Source of the DNA: Akkermansiaceae bacterium UBA2381
GTDB lineage: Bacteria > Verrucomicrobiota > Verrucomicrobiia > Verrucomicrobiales > DEV007
NCBI GenBank assembly: GCA_002344215.1
Contig: DDSV01000008.1
Location: forward strand, 67,225 to 131,224
DNA: 64,000 nt
Direction: 5' to 3'
Shown here: one piece after another, positions 7,867 to 19,930 of the stretch
Numbering within the stretch: position 1 is the first letter of the stretch
Layout of the letters: each line of letters opens with the position of its first letter
Program-made: the position numbers and the translations under genes
The notes under the pieces: generated by a model
Databases searched by the model: none
The model's input: the letters and a program-made list of their open reading frames with translations, nothing else
Told to the model about the DNA's origin: nothing

Positions 7867-10800
7867 TCAGGAATGGGAATACACTTTCGCCCGGGAGCTT
7901 CGGCAGAGGTGGCAACCGCAGCTTTCACAGTCTGCGCAATGAGTAGAGGCTTCGCATTCGCGTCCACTTCCATTCGGAGGTGCGTGCCGCACCGCGAGCA
8001 CCGGGGCCTTATCGATCAGCTCGCGCCGCTTCTCCGCGAGACGCGATTTCAAGAGGCCCATTCCACGGGCGTGGTCTTCCAGCCTTTCCTGATATCGCTG
8101 CAGGGCGTAGACGAAGGTCCGGACACGGATCTTCTGGGAACCGTAGGGTTTGTTGGCGTCGAGGTCGTGCATCGCCATGCAGGGTGTTTCACCCGCTTTG
8201 AGGATGCGGTCGATCAACCCGTAGGTCGGTGCGTCGTGACCGCATTTGAAACTTGATAGGTCGAGGACGGCCACATGGGGATGGCGCGCCGCGAACTTCG
8301 CCGCCCAAACTTTCTGGGCGCTGTTTGCGGAAAAGTTTTCCGGCCAGACATCGCGGATATCAAAGACATTTTCGATCAACCCTGCGGCGAGATCAGGCTG
8401 AAACCATTTCCCGAGCCATGCCTCGTCCTTGGGAATGGATCGGATCGTGATCGTCGGGTATCCGCTCGCCTGTAACTCGTCGAGCAAGCCGTGGTTCAGT
8501 CCCGGGTCCGCGTGGTAGGGTCGCCCCAGAACGAGGATGGCAATCCGGTTCTCCGCTTCGACCTTTTCGAGCGTTTCCTTTCCGAGTTGCTGCATTTCGG
8601 TGTCGAAGCGCTTTAACGCCTCCCACCCCTGATCAATCGCAAAGTTGCTCTCATCCTCCGTGATCCTGAGACGCGAACCCCACATTTCAAACATCTGGTG
8701 TTTGAAATAGTTGGGTTCCTCAAGCGTCACGACTCCGTCGACGTAATCGATGCCGGCATTTTCAAAGAAAGGGATCTCCCGATTGAACGCTGCTTTCATG
8801 ACGTTCGGAGTGCCGGCCACAATCGGGCAGGAGGTCGAATCCACCGTTTTCTCGACAAAGGTCGAAAGGCAGGTAACCGACGGGAAGAAGATGAAATTCA
8901 GCGGGTTGCCGGGAGGCTGATGCGCTTCAAAGAGAAGGTGATGAAGATGGGACTGAACCACCTTGGAAGGAAAGCAGGTATCCACCGATCCGTATCGCGC
9001 CCCCGCCGAATAGAGTTTCTCCGAGGTGGGCGGGGAAAAAACGACATTCCGGTCGGAAATGCCGAGGGTTTCGAAGTAGGTGCGAAAGAGCGGAGCAGTC
9101 GAATAGAGGCTGAGGACACGGGGAATTCCGATTCTGACCCGGCTGCGAAACTCCGCCGCTTCCGCGCCGGACCGGGTGAAGGGCCGGGTCGCGCGCCGTC
9201 CCCTCAGACGATCCGCCCAATTGGCGGGGTCGATGGATTTCGTTGCCTCATCCCGCCCCGAGGGGAGAGGACTTGCGACGTAGGTGGACTTGAAGCAAAG
9301 GCGGCTTTCGTGGTCAAGCAAGTTCACGTAGCTGGCATCGAGTTGTTTGCGGCGATCGAGTAATGTCCGCAGCATTTCGGGAGACTCCACCGTACCTTTT
9401 TCACAGGAGAAGCCGGAGATACAGCGGTTGGTGTTTCCGTCAGGAGTAACGATGTCGATGAAAGTCCGCGCGCACCGGTTTGTGCAAAAGTGGCACTGCG
9501 TCGTCTCGTCGTTGTGAGCCGAGTATTCGATTCCGATGGCCTCCTTGAGTCCGATAAAGGTGGAGGCACCGCGTCGTTTGACGATTCTCCAGGCCTCCAT
9601 CGCGGCACCGACAGCGCCCGCCTCACCGCAGTGGGGATGAACGTGAACTTCAGCTCCGGGAACCCGGCTGCGGATGTAGTCGACCTGGGCTTTGACGGCC
9701 GCCAGATTGTACTGGGTGCCTCCCTGGAGAACAAAACGGTGCCCGTATTCCGCCATTCGCGGAGTCTGAACCACATACTGCCAGATGTTTTTGGGAAGCA
9801 CCATCGCAAGCCCCGCGAGCAATTCCTCCTTGGTGAAGCCGTCTTTCTGAAAGTTCACCCGGTCTGCGTCGAGGAAAACGGCGCAACCATAACTGAAGAC
9901 AGGAGTGCGCCTCGCCTTGAATGCGGTGGCCGCATAGTCCTCGATGCTGATGCCGAACTGGCCGGCCATCGCCTGCAGGAGCATTCCATTCCCCGCGGAA
10001 CACTGGTTCGAAAGACGGAAATCGCGGACGTTTCCGTTCTCCATAAAGAGCACCTTGATATCCTGTCCTCCGATATCGCAGATGACGTCAACCTCGCCGA
10101 ACGCATGCACCGCACTGATCATGTGGGCGATGGTTTCCACGATGTTCACATCGGCGTTGACGGCTTTTCCGATGACATCGGCGGCGTATCCGGTCACTCC
10201 AAACCCGGCGATCTCCAGCGACACCTCCTGTGATTCAAAGTGCCGGCAGGTTTCCCGCAGCAGTTCACGCATGTCCTCGATCGGATTGCCTTTTGAGAGC
10301 CGGTACGCTTTGGCAAGAATGGTGCCGTCTTCGGCCGCCACCACGAGCTTCGAGGAAGTCGATCCGCCATCGAGTCCGATCGTGGCGCGGACGGAGGTGC
10401 CGACGGGGAACTTCGTGGGAACAAACGTCGGGACGGAATACTCCTTCAGAAATCCGGCGAGTTCCGTTTCATCTTTTACCAGCGGAGGGCCGGAAGGGCG
10501 AACCTCCCCGCCGTGGCTGCCATTGGCGATATATTCACGCAACCCTTCAAGTCCACGAAAGCATCCGGAGTCGCTGCCGGTTGGCTGATGTATTCCGTAG
10601 AGGACGGCACCGTAAGCCGCGTAGTAGAGAGCATCATCCGGGACAAGAATGAGCTCTTCACGACTGGCCTCCTCGCTGAAATCATATCCACGTTGGGCCC
10701 AGATTTCAGGGATCCTCCATTGCCAGCATTCCCGAAGAAAGCGGAAATAATGGTTGGGTCCCCCCAGGAGGATTACCCGGGGAAGGAGGGTGTTTCCCCT

Positions 10801-11466
10801 CGTGAGCACCGCCAGATTCTGCCTCACAATCGCGTCCGCGAGAGAGCACATGATCTCCTCTGAAGGAATCCCCGACTTCATCAGGTTGACGACATCGGTT
10901 TCGGCGAAAACACCGCACTTTGCGGCGACCTTGTGCAGCTTTCCGGCGTCGAAGGGGAGGCCTGCCACCTCGCCTGCCGAAAGGCCGACTTTGATCAGGC
11001 ATTTGTCCAGGGTTGCACCCGTGCCGCTGGCGCACTTGTCGTTCATCGAGCAGCTTACCTGTTTGTCACCCGTGACAGGATCCTTTCGGAAATTGATAAT
11101 CTTGGCGTCCTGACCGCCGAGCTCGACAACACTTCCCGCATTCGGATGCAGTGCCTCGACCGCGAGAGTGACGGCATTCACTTCCTGAACGAATTTTCCG
11201 TTGAGGGGGCCCTCAAGCATTCGTCCGCCGGATCCGGTCAGGAAGAGACGGGTATTGCCGGGTGAAATTTCCGGGAGTGCCGCGAGCATGGCCTCGAGGA
11301 GCTGCAGGGCTTTCTCCGCCTGCCGCGTCTCGTGCCGCTGATAGTCGCTCCAAAGAATGGTTCTGCTCCGGGAGTCGACAGCGACTGCCTTGACCGTTGT
11401 CGATCCAACATCAACGCCGAGTAACCAGCGGGTCGGGCTGATCACTTCTGTTTCGGTGGTGCTCAC
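7867..11466 (-). CDS. Double BadF/HgdC-type activase with DUF2229 region (COG3580 type)
   Basis: 1199 aa from a GTG at 11466. Two ASKHA ATPase domains are visible. The first begins LLGVDVGSTTVKAVAVD and contains VELGGQDAKII and the cluster-binding loop NDKCASGTGATLDKC. The second begins IGLDGGSTSSKLVVAAEDG with DIGGQDIKVLF and NQCSAGNGMLLQAMA. Then come a cysteine-rich stretch (QCHFCTNRCARTF) and a DUF2229-like region (RIGIPRVLSLYSTAPLFRTYF, with SVDTCFPSKVVQSH). The C-terminus adds a six-cysteine cluster (CEASTHCADCESCGCHLC) that I do not recall as a standard part of the family. By analogy with HgdC/BadF it is an ATP-dependent reductase that activates the downstream Fe-S protein. The physiological reaction is unknown. 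Confidence 0.8.
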   Translation of the reverse strand: MSTTETEVISPTRWLLGVDVGSTTVKAVAVDSRSRTILWSDYQRHETRQAEKALQLLEAMLAALPEISPGNTRLFLTGSGGRMLEGPLNGKFVQEVNAVTLAVEALHPNAGSVVELGGQDAKIINFRKDPVTGDKQVSCSMNDKCASGTGATLDKCLIKVGLSAGEVAGLPFDAGKLHKVAAKCGVFAETDVVNLMKSGIPSEEIMCSLADAIVRQNLAVLTRGNTLLPRVILLGGPNHYFRFLRECWQWRIPEIWAQRGYDFSEEASREELILVPDDALYYAAYGAVLYGIHQPTGSDSGCFRGLEGLREYIANGSHGGEVRPSGPPLVKDETELAGFLKEYSVPTFVPTKFPVGTSVRATIGLDGGSTSSKLVVAAEDGTILAKAYRLSKGNPIEDMRELLRETCRHFESQEVSLEIAGFGVTGYAADVIGKAVNADVNIVETIAHMISAVHAFGEVDVICDIGGQDIKVLFMENGNVRDFRLSNQCSAGNGMLLQAMAGQFGISIEDYAATAFKARRTPVFSYGCAVFLDADRVNFQKDGFTKEELLAGLAMVLPKNIWQYVVQTPRMAEYGHRFVLQGGTQYNLAAVKAQVDYIRSRVPGAEVHVHPHCGEAGAVGAAMEAWRIVKRRGASTFIGLKEAIGIEYSAHNDETTQCHFCTNRCARTFIDIVTPDGNTNRCISGFSCEKGTVESPEMLRTLLDRRKQLDASYVNLLDHESRLCFKSTYVASPLPSGRDEATKSIDPANWADRLRGRRATRPFTRSGAEAAEFRSRVRIGIPRVLSLYSTAPLFRTYFETLGISDRNVVFSPPTSEKLYSAGARYGSVDTCFPSKVVQSHLHHLLFEAHQPPGNPLNFIFFPSVTCLSTFVEKTVDSTSCPIVAGTPNVMKAAFNREIPFFENAGIDYVDGVVTLEEPNYFKHQMFEMWGSRLRITEDESNFAIDQGWEALKRFDTEMQQLGKETLEKVEAENRIAILVLGRPYHADPGLNHGLLDELQASGYPTITIRSIPKDEAWLGKWFQPDLAAGLIENVFDIRDVWPENFSANSAQKVWAAKFAARHPHVAVLDLSSFKCGHDAPTYGLIDRILKAGETPCMAMHDLDANKPYGSQKIRVRTFVYALQRYQERLEDHARGMGLLKSRLAEKRRELIDKAPVLAVRHAPPNGSGRECEASTHCADCESCGCHLCRSSRAKVYSHS

Positions 11467-11681
11467 GGGGTGCTTTGGATTCGCTTCTTCCCGGCAGGCC
11501 CTGGTATTCCAATTCAACTTGAAGAGGGGTAATGAATTCAGCGACGTCCGTTGCAAATGCTACTTATTTAGAGTGGCATACGGGCAGCCGTCACGCTTCT
11601 AAATTCAGTCTGGGATCCCTACAATTTCGGTGATCGGCGGCGGGAAGACCCGGAACACTGATTGTTAAAAATCTAAAATAA

Positions 11682-11709
11682 TTGCAATTTCCATAATTAA
11701 TTATAAATT
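11682..11709 (+). promoter_or_regulatory. AT-rich promoter region of the FkbM methyltransferase gene
   Basis: The intergenic region 11640-11715 is strikingly AT-rich for this genome. TTGCAA at 11682-11687 and TAAATT at 11704-11709 are 16 bases apart, 38 bases before the ATG. The AT-rich flank could act as an UP element. Sequence-only evidence. Confidence 0.35.
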
Positions 11710-11746
11710 ATCTAAGCTCCTCCCGAGAGCGGCTCAATACTCTACC

Positions 11747-12493
11747 ATGAAGGACTTTCTGAAGCGCCTCATCGCGCACCTGCCGGAATCGATTCAGGCT
11801 CAATTCCGCAAGCTGCACTACCAACGCAAGTTGAAGCGCTCGAAAATATCGGACGAGCCGGATCTTGCCGCGATCTCGCTTCTCACCAAGCCCGGGGATG
11901 TGGTGTTTGACCTCGGAGCCAATTTTGGGTTGTTTACCCGTTTCCTTTCCGAGTCCGTCGGGGTGAAGGGCCGGGTCTTTTCCTTTGAGCCGACCGGGGA
12001 CATGTTTGAAGTGCTGCAGAACAATTGCCAGCACCTCGGACTGAGTAACATCGAGATTTTCAAAACCGCGCTCTCCGACCGCACCGGGGTTTCCGAAATG
12101 TCGATTCCGATTCGGGAGGACGGAACCCTGAACCATTACGAGGCCTCATTGGACGGGCAGGAAACGGGGAGTTCGACCAAAAACATCTCGGTCGAGACCA
12201 GCACCCTTGATGATTTTTGTGCGCATCATTCGATCGGGCGGGTCGATTTCATCAAATGTGATGTCGAAGGTCATGAGATTGCGGTCCTGAACGGAGCCCG
12301 CGAAACGCTCCTGACCCATCGCCCCTCGCTTCTTCTCGAAGTGAACCAACCGCTCGATCAGGAAGGACACGGAGCGAATGTGCTCAGGCTGGTTCGTGAT
12401 CTCGGATACGAGGTCTTTACCTGCCGGGAGGAGGGAATCGCTCCCTGGCAGCCCGGTGAGACCTGCGTCAACTACGTCCTGAAGCCTGCTTAG
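11747..12493 (+). CDS. FkbM family SAM-dependent methyltransferase
   Basis: 248 aa, typical length for the family. The SAM-binding motif VVFDLGANFGLFTRF (about residues 52-66) is followed by an acidic post-I residue in VFSFEPTGDMF and by the family signature IKCDVEGHEIAVLNGA, then LLLEVNQPL. FkbM proteins O-methylate sugars or polyketides; here a glycan or secondary-metabolite hydroxyl is the likely acceptor, but there is no biosynthetic cluster nearby to tell. It stands alone behind an AT-rich intergenic region and converges with pheA, whose stop is only ten bases away. Confidence 0.8.
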   Translation: MKDFLKRLIAHLPESIQAQFRKLHYQRKLKRSKISDEPDLAAISLLTKPGDVVFDLGANFGLFTRFLSESVGVKGRVFSFEPTGDMFEVLQNNCQHLGLSNIEIFKTALSDRTGVSEMSIPIREDGTLNHYEASLDGQETGSSTKNISVETSTLDDFCAHHSIGRVDFIKCDVEGHEIAVLNGARETLLTHRPSLLLEVNQPLDQEGHGANVLRLVRDLGYEVFTCREEGIAPWQPGETCVNYVLKPA

Positions 12494-12503
12494 TTTACCC
12501 GGC

Positions 12504-13562
12504 TCAGGCGGGATAACTGCCGAGGACCTTCACGAAGGAGCAGTTGTGCTCCAGTTGTTTGATGACACCGGCCAGTTCGGGCTCCTCGCAATGTCCGGCG
12601 AGATCGACGAAGAAATAATACTCCCAGGCGCGTCGCTTGGAGGGACGGCTTTCGATCTTCGACATGTTGATCGAGAATTTTTCGAAAGGCTCGAGGGCGC
12701 GGTGCAGTGACCCGGGTTCATCGCGAACCGAAAACATCACCGAGGTGCGGTCCTTCCCGGTTGGAGGGCAGGTCTTGTGGCTGATCACAAGGAAGCGCGT
12801 CGTGTTGTTGGCGATATCCTGAATCGAGGGTTCGAGGAGGTTCAGTCCGTAGAGTTCGGCGAGGAGCGATCCTCCGAGGACGGCAGCGCCGGGTTCGCTG
12901 GCGGCGAGGGCGGCGGCGGCGGCGGAACTCGATTTTTCGACCGGCTGGATCTCGCGGAAATTGCGATTCAGCCATCCGCGGCACTGGGCGATGATCTGGG
13001 GATGGCTGTAGATCTGCCGGATCTCCTCCTTCGGGCAGTTCGCCATGAGATTGTTCTCGATCGGCAGCATGACCTGCCCGTAGATCTTCAGGGGAGAGTC
13101 GGCGAAAAGATCGAGGGTGTGGGTGACAGCTCCCTCGGTGGAGTTTTCAATGGGCACGACGCCGTAGTCGGCGATGCGCCGCTCCACCTGATCGAACACG
13201 TCCGCAAAGCTGGGCTGGGGAAGATACTTGACGCTGTGACCGAATTTCCCGATCGCCGCCTGGTGGGTCCAGGTTCCGGCAGGGCCGAGGTAGGCGATCT
13301 TGAGGTCCTCCTCGAGGGCCAGCGCCGCTGACATGATCTCCCGGTAAATCGCCCGGATCGACTCCTCGGGAAGCCGGCCGCCCTCTCCCTTGGCGACAAG
13401 ACTGCGCAGGAGTTTCTCCTCCCGCTCCGGTGCGTAGATTTCGAGACCTTCGCGCTTTTTGATCACTCCGATCTCGTGGATGATATCGGCCCGCTCGTTG
13501 AGGAGGTGAATGATATCGGTATCAATCGCGTCGATTTTGATGCGCAGTTCTTCGAGGCTCAT
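12504..13562 (-). CDS. pheA: Bifunctional chorismate mutase / prephenate dehydratase (P-protein)
   Basis: 352 aa P-protein converting chorismate to prephenate and then phenylpyruvate in phenylalanine synthesis. The N-terminal ~85 residues are an AroQ-type mutase (LRIKIDAIDTDIIHLLNERA). The dehydratase domain follows, from KIAYLGPAGTWTHQAA to the catalytic TRF motif in NNTTRFLVIS. The last ~80 residues are an ACT domain with the phenylalanine-sensing ESRP motif (SKIESRPSK), so feedback inhibition by phenylalanine is expected. It begins 8 bases after the scpB stop and is the last gene of a scpA-scpB-pheA operon. Confidence 0.95.
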   Translation of the reverse strand: MSLEELRIKIDAIDTDIIHLLNERADIIHEIGVIKKREGLEIYAPEREEKLLRSLVAKGEGGRLPEESIRAIYREIMSAALALEEDLKIAYLGPAGTWTHQAAIGKFGHSVKYLPQPSFADVFDQVERRIADYGVVPIENSTEGAVTHTLDLFADSPLKIYGQVMLPIENNLMANCPKEEIRQIYSHPQIIAQCRGWLNRNFREIQPVEKSSSAAAAALAASEPGAAVLGGSLLAELYGLNLLEPSIQDIANNTTRFLVISHKTCPPTGKDRTSVMFSVRDEPGSLHRALEPFEKFSINMSKIESRPSKRRAWEYYFFVDLAGHCEEPELAGVIKQLEHNCSFVKVLGSYPA

Positions 13563-13570
13563 GGGAAAAT

Positions 13571-14380
13571 TCAGGGTTCGATATGCCAGTTGGTGTCTTC
13601 CTCGTCCGTCGTCTCCGCTTCGGGGGCGGGATCGGAATCGGAATCGGAATCGCCCGGGGTGTCGATATCGAATTCGATTTCGATTTCGTCTTCGATCTTG
13701 TTCTCTTCGTCAGCGGCAAGGTCTTCTTCCACAGGAGCCTCTTCGACGATGGGTGTGTCGACTTTTTCTTCGGCGATCTCAGGAGTCTCCGCTTCGGCGG
13801 GAATCTCCGCGGTCGGGAGCGGGACGATGCGGAGCTCCGAGGCGTTGGGCAGGTCGTTCAGATCCTTCACCCCGAAATGTTCCATAAACTGGTCCGTGGT
13901 CTCGTAGAGCATGGGCCTTCCCGGCAGGTCGGCTCTTCCGCCGGTTCTGACGAGTCCGCGCTCGAGCAGTTTCTGCATCGTGCCATCGACGGAAACCCCC
14001 CGAACCGCTTCGATGTCGGCTTTGGTGATGGGTTGGCGGTAGGCGATCAGCGCGAGCGTTTCCAGGGCTGCGGCGCTCAGTTTTTCCGGCCTCATTTCCG
14101 GGAGAAGGGCCCGGATCCAGTCGGCAAAATCGGCCCGGGTGACGAGGCGCCAGCCGCTCGCTCCCTCGTACAGTTCGACGGCACGGCCGGCGGCGACGAG
14201 TTCCTCCCCGAGCTGGGCGATGGCGGATTCGACGTCCTTGTTGCTGATCATCTCCCACTCGCGGGCCTGGGGGATCAGGCTGTCAGCGGCGGCCCGGCGA
14301 ACCGCTTTGGCAATCTCGGCCGCCGTCACCGGTTCGGGAGCGGCAAAAATCAGGGCTTCGACTATTTGAATCAGCTGCAT
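13571..14380 (-). CDS. scpB: Segregation and condensation protein B
   Basis: 269 aa from the ATG at 14380 (MQLIQIVEAL). ScpB dimers join ScpA (kleisin) and SMC in the chromosome-condensing complex. Two winged-helix domains are evident; the signature AALETLALIAYRQPITKADIEAVRGVSVDGTM spans the junction and second domain, and ends VLYET-like (PMLYETTDQFMEHFG). Beyond residue ~185 there is an unusually long acidic tail rich in Glu/Asp with a Ser-Asp run (DSDSDSD). Such tails are variable in the family. Its ATG is 66 bases after the scpA stop. Confidence 0.92.
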   Translation of the reverse strand: MQLIQIVEALIFAAPEPVTAAEIAKAVRRAAADSLIPQAREWEMISNKDVESAIAQLGEELVAAGRAVELYEGASGWRLVTRADFADWIRALLPEMRPEKLSAAALETLALIAYRQPITKADIEAVRGVSVDGTMQKLLERGLVRTGGRADLPGRPMLYETTDQFMEHFGVKDLNDLPNASELRIVPLPTAEIPAEAETPEIAEEKVDTPIVEEAPVEEDLAADEENKIEDEIEIEFDIDTPGDSDSDSDPAPEAETTDEEDTNWHIEP

Positions 14381-14446
14381 GGAGCACACGTAAGAGGGGG
14401 CCTAAACTGACTCGATTTCCTTTAAATTAAAGCGGATTTTGTTGGC

Positions 14447-15355
14447 TTAGAACTCGTTGCGCTGCAATTCGATCTCTCCGAGAATCACTTGCTGGCGCAC
14501 GCGGAAGTAGTTGAGCTTCATTAACTCAAGAACCGCGAGAAAGGTCACGATCATTTCGTGTTTGCTCGTCGCTCCTTTGAAGAGTGAGGTGAAAGGGATG
14601 GAGCCGCCGGGAGGAATGATCGAGAGCAGGTGGTCGATCTTGTCGCTGACGGTGTACTGGTCGTCGACGATTTCCCCGAGGCCTTCGTCGTTGAAGCGAT
14701 CGAGAATGTTCTGAAAGGCCCGGATCAGGTCGAAGATGTTGATGTCTCCGGACAGCGGGCGCACCTCACTTTCCCCGGCTTCGATCTTCTCCGGTTTGTG
14801 GGCGAAGTGGTTCTGCTGTTTCGCCTCCCGTTCTCCGAGATTTTTTGCCGCTTCCTTGAACTTCTTGTATTCGATGAGCTGGCGAATGAGGTCCCAGCGC
14901 GGATCCTCCTCATCGGCATCCTCCTCGGGCGGCTGGACGTGCTTGGGCAGCATCATCCGGCTCTTGATGTAACAAAGGTTGGCCGCCATCACGAGGAACT
15001 CGCCCGCGAGGCCGATGTTCAGCATCTTGAAGGTGTCGAGATACGACATGTACTGCTTCGTGATCTGCTCGATCGGGATGTCGTAGATATCGATCTCATC
15101 GCGCTTGATGAGATAGAGGAGCAGATCCATCGGCCCCTCGAAGATGTCGAGCGCGACCTTGTAGGCATCCTTCTCCTCCGGACTTTCGTCGTCCAGTTCA
15201 TCGTCCGCGGCGAGGGAATCGCGCACTCCCCGCGAGCGGCCGATTCCACCGGCGGGCGCGGCACTACCGGCTTCGACGGGGGATTCATCGGGAGTCGTGG
15301 CCGCCGTCGGGGGCGTCTCTGGATCGGGCTCTGTCACGGGTTTCGGTTCCCTCAT
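14447..15355 (-). CDS. scpA: Segregation and condensation protein A (kleisin)
   Basis: 302 aa from the ATG at 15355 (MREPKPVTEP). ScpA bridges the SMC heads. The kleisin core begins VALDIFEGPMDLLLYLIKRDEIDIYDIPI, the canonical ScpA N-terminal signature, and ends with the winged helix that binds the SMC cap (VTFLAVLELMKLNYFRVRQ). A ~65-residue Pro/Glu/Ala-rich extension precedes the core and is probably disordered. The longer frame back to 15451 is basic and not family-like, so I reject it. First gene of the scpA-scpB-pheA operon, divergent from the TPR protease gene with about 150 bases between. Confidence 0.92.
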   Translation of the reverse strand: MREPKPVTEPDPETPPTAATTPDESPVEAGSAAPAGGIGRSRGVRDSLAADDELDDESPEEKDAYKVALDIFEGPMDLLLYLIKRDEIDIYDIPIEQITKQYMSYLDTFKMLNIGLAGEFLVMAANLCYIKSRMMLPKHVQPPEEDADEEDPRWDLIRQLIEYKKFKEAAKNLGEREAKQQNHFAHKPEKIEAGESEVRPLSGDINIFDLIRAFQNILDRFNDEGLGEIVDDQYTVSDKIDHLLSIIPPGGSIPFTSLFKGATSKHEMIVTFLAVLELMKLNYFRVRQQVILGEIELQRNEF

Positions 15356-15504
15356 CAAAGCCCTTCGAAACGGCCTTTGCAAGGTGAGAGGGCCGGGCCG
15401 CGGCGAATAATTTGGTCGACTCAGGGCGCGGGGGAGCTGAAAAGCGGTCACCTCGCCGCGTCACCGTACTTTACGGCTCCCCGAAACTCCTGTCTATTAG
15501 GGGC

Positions 15505-18255
<2,751 letters not shown>

Positions 18256-18329
18256 GGTGGAGAACGTTGCATCGCCTAAACCAATGAGGGCAACTAAATT
18301 CGGAAGTCGTTATTTCTTGGAATTGACCT

Positions 18330-19130
18330 TTAATCTGGACAAGGAGGAAGGTCGAGGCGCTTAGCGACTCTGTTGATCTCTTCACGGCCCTGCCACACTT
18401 CGACTCCCGCCTCATGAGCTTGGCGTCCTTGCTCTCCGGTGAGCTTTCCAGTGGTGACAAATAATCCCAAATCCACCCGCCTCATAAAGCAACCAGCAAG
18501 AAATCGCAACCATTCCTGTTCGGTGGGATAGGCAGTTGCTGCATGGAACTTTACCTGAACACCAATCCGCTTTTGTATGCCTTCCTGAGGAGAATTGTAA
18601 TTGCCGATAAAATCCAACCCCCTCTCCAATGGCCCACGAGGTGTCGTCCACGAAAAGTCAGCATGCCTTGCCTTCAATAGACAGAAAACGTAGTTTTCGA
18701 ATTTGCGGCCAAGTTCTGCCGCACTATTTCCCTTCGCATAATTTGGGAAAAGGGAAAGGACAGCGACTTCGGGTGACTGACCAGCCTTCGACGACTTAGT
18801 AAGGGCTCTGCATTGTGAAAACGTAAGTTTTTCGAAGTCTTGCTCAGTCACAACACCGGGTTCAACGTAAAGGGTCCACACCTTCTCCGCATACCCTGCA
18901 TTGCTAAGAGTCCCGTGGTCAAAAACGTTCTTCAAAAAGCCGTAGTGCTTAAAGTCCTCGCCATGCCGCTTTTTCAGAGCAACAATCATCTTCCCTATTT
19001 CGAGAAATGAATTTCGAATCACGTCACCACGTTTGCGAATCTCTTCGAAAAGTTGCTCATCAGTAAGTTTGTCGATTTCCTCGAAAGACAGAAGTCGGCT
19101 TGGCTCTGGGACTGAAAGTGATCCTGGCAT
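18330..19130 (-). CDS. Mrr-like restriction endonuclease (PD-(D/E)xK fold)
   Basis: 266 aa. The C-terminal ~125 residues resemble the Mrr catalytic domain: LGRKFENYVF (E145), GLDFIGNY (D173), then GVQVKFH (Q192-V-K194), matching the E...D...QxK nuclease core. LGLFVTTGKLTGEQGRQAHE and VEVWQGREEINRV match the downstream Mrr strand-helix pair. The N-terminal ~135 residues are helical and not recognised; they may be a DNA-recognition or regulatory domain. No methyltransferase gene is adjacent, so a modification-dependent (type IV-like) or stand-alone nuclease is more likely than a classical R-M enzyme. Codon and base usage are more AT-rich than the flanking core genes. It marks the left edge of the accessory island. 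Confidence 0.65.
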   Translation of the reverse strand: MPGSLSVPEPSRLLSFEEIDKLTDEQLFEEIRKRGDVIRNSFLEIGKMIVALKKRHGEDFKHYGFLKNVFDHGTLSNAGYAEKVWTLYVEPGVVTEQDFEKLTFSQCRALTKSSKAGQSPEVAVLSLFPNYAKGNSAAELGRKFENYVFCLLKARHADFSWTTPRGPLERGLDFIGNYNSPQEGIQKRIGVQVKFHAATAYPTEQEWLRFLAGCFMRRVDLGLFVTTGKLTGEQGRQAHEAGVEVWQGREEINRVAKRLDLPPCPD

Positions 19131-19423
19131 TGTACAGATTAGGTTTTGGTTGAAGAGTAGTCGTCACTTTGGATGCGTTTCCGTTCTGTTTCGTTTCCTT
19201 AACGGGATTGACTTAGAAACAATTGAAACTCTTCCACGAAATCTTACTGAATTTCTCAGGATTTGCAGGTTATCCCTCTTTATCACTGCCCCTATCAAAA
19301 GCCGGGATGAAGAGACTTCGGGGCGGAGAGGGTAAATTGGCCCATTAGACATAAGCTTCGAATGAATCTGCACCAATATTCAAGTGTTTTTCACGGCAAA
19401 TTCCACGCCCCCTAGCACAAGCG
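19131..19423. other. Gene-free, AT-rich spacer
   Basis: No convincing gene is seen between the Mrr-like gene and the oxidoreductase remnant. The base composition is clearly more AT-rich than the core genome, in keeping with an island boundary. Confidence 0.4.
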
Positions 19424-19725
19424 GTGCGAGTTGCGGTTACGACGCACCAACTGAACCAGCTCAGCCCTTTCTACCGCCGAACCCACTCACTCGACGCCGC
19501 GGGGAAAGAGATCGTCGACGGCGATCTCGTCAGGATCTTCTCCGCCCGCGGCGAGGTCCGCATAAAGGCCCGGATCTCGACCGAGGTGAAGCCGGAGACT
19601 ATACACCACCTTCCACTTTCCCGAGACGCCCGTGAATCTGGTGACGAGCATCGAGTGCGACGAGGACACGATGTGTCCGGAATAAAGGTCGTGGCGGTGG
19701 ATGTGGAGAGGGTGGCTGACGCGAG
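19424..19725 (+). pseudogene. Remnant of a molybdopterin oxidoreductase (formate dehydrogenase-like) C-terminus
   Basis: The first ~60 codons read like the molydopterin-dinucleotide-binding domain: VTTHQLNQLSPFYRR, then KEIVDGDLVRIFSARGEVRI (the family GDLVxVxxxRG motif). Around 19605 the reading moves to another frame, where TFHFPETPVNLVTS and CDEDTMCPE continue the formate-dehydrogenase-type ending, and then returns to the first frame for KVVAVDVERV. The protein is thus broken by at least two frameshifts and has no 5' part. The rest of the gene is absent from the window, so this is a deletion scar. No neighbouring molybdenum-cofactor genes are present. Confidence 0.7.
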
Positions 19726-19756
19726 TCAGCAGTCACGGGTCAGCAGTCGCCGTGGG

Positions 19757-19803
19757 GCATCTGTGATCATCCGTGGAAATCCGCGGCCATCTGCGTTGAA
19801 AAA
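19757..19803. repeat. Dispersed CATCTGTG-type intergenic repeat (copy 1)
   Basis: A short stretch rich in CATCTGTG / CATCCGTGG / CATCTGCG words between the oxidoreductase remnant and the PHP-ATPase gene. The same vocabulary recurs at 62952-63052. It is preceded by two copies of GTCAGCAGTC at about 19724-19747. Confidence 0.4.
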
Positions 19804-19930
19804 CTCCCGCCTCTCCAATCCCCAGATTCGCGGCCATTCCTGTTCGATTTCCTTTTCATTCGCATTGAAATGCTTCACGATCCGCAGGAAATACGAAAAG
19901 AAGCCCATGAATTCCATTTCTTGGGAATTC

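Noticed and set aside
19424..19930. Longer N-terminal extension of the PHP-ATPase frame back to 19424
   Set aside because: The extension encodes the oxidoreductase remnant and repeats, not PHP sequence; a HxH motif at residues 8-10 from 19931 is the normal PHP start.
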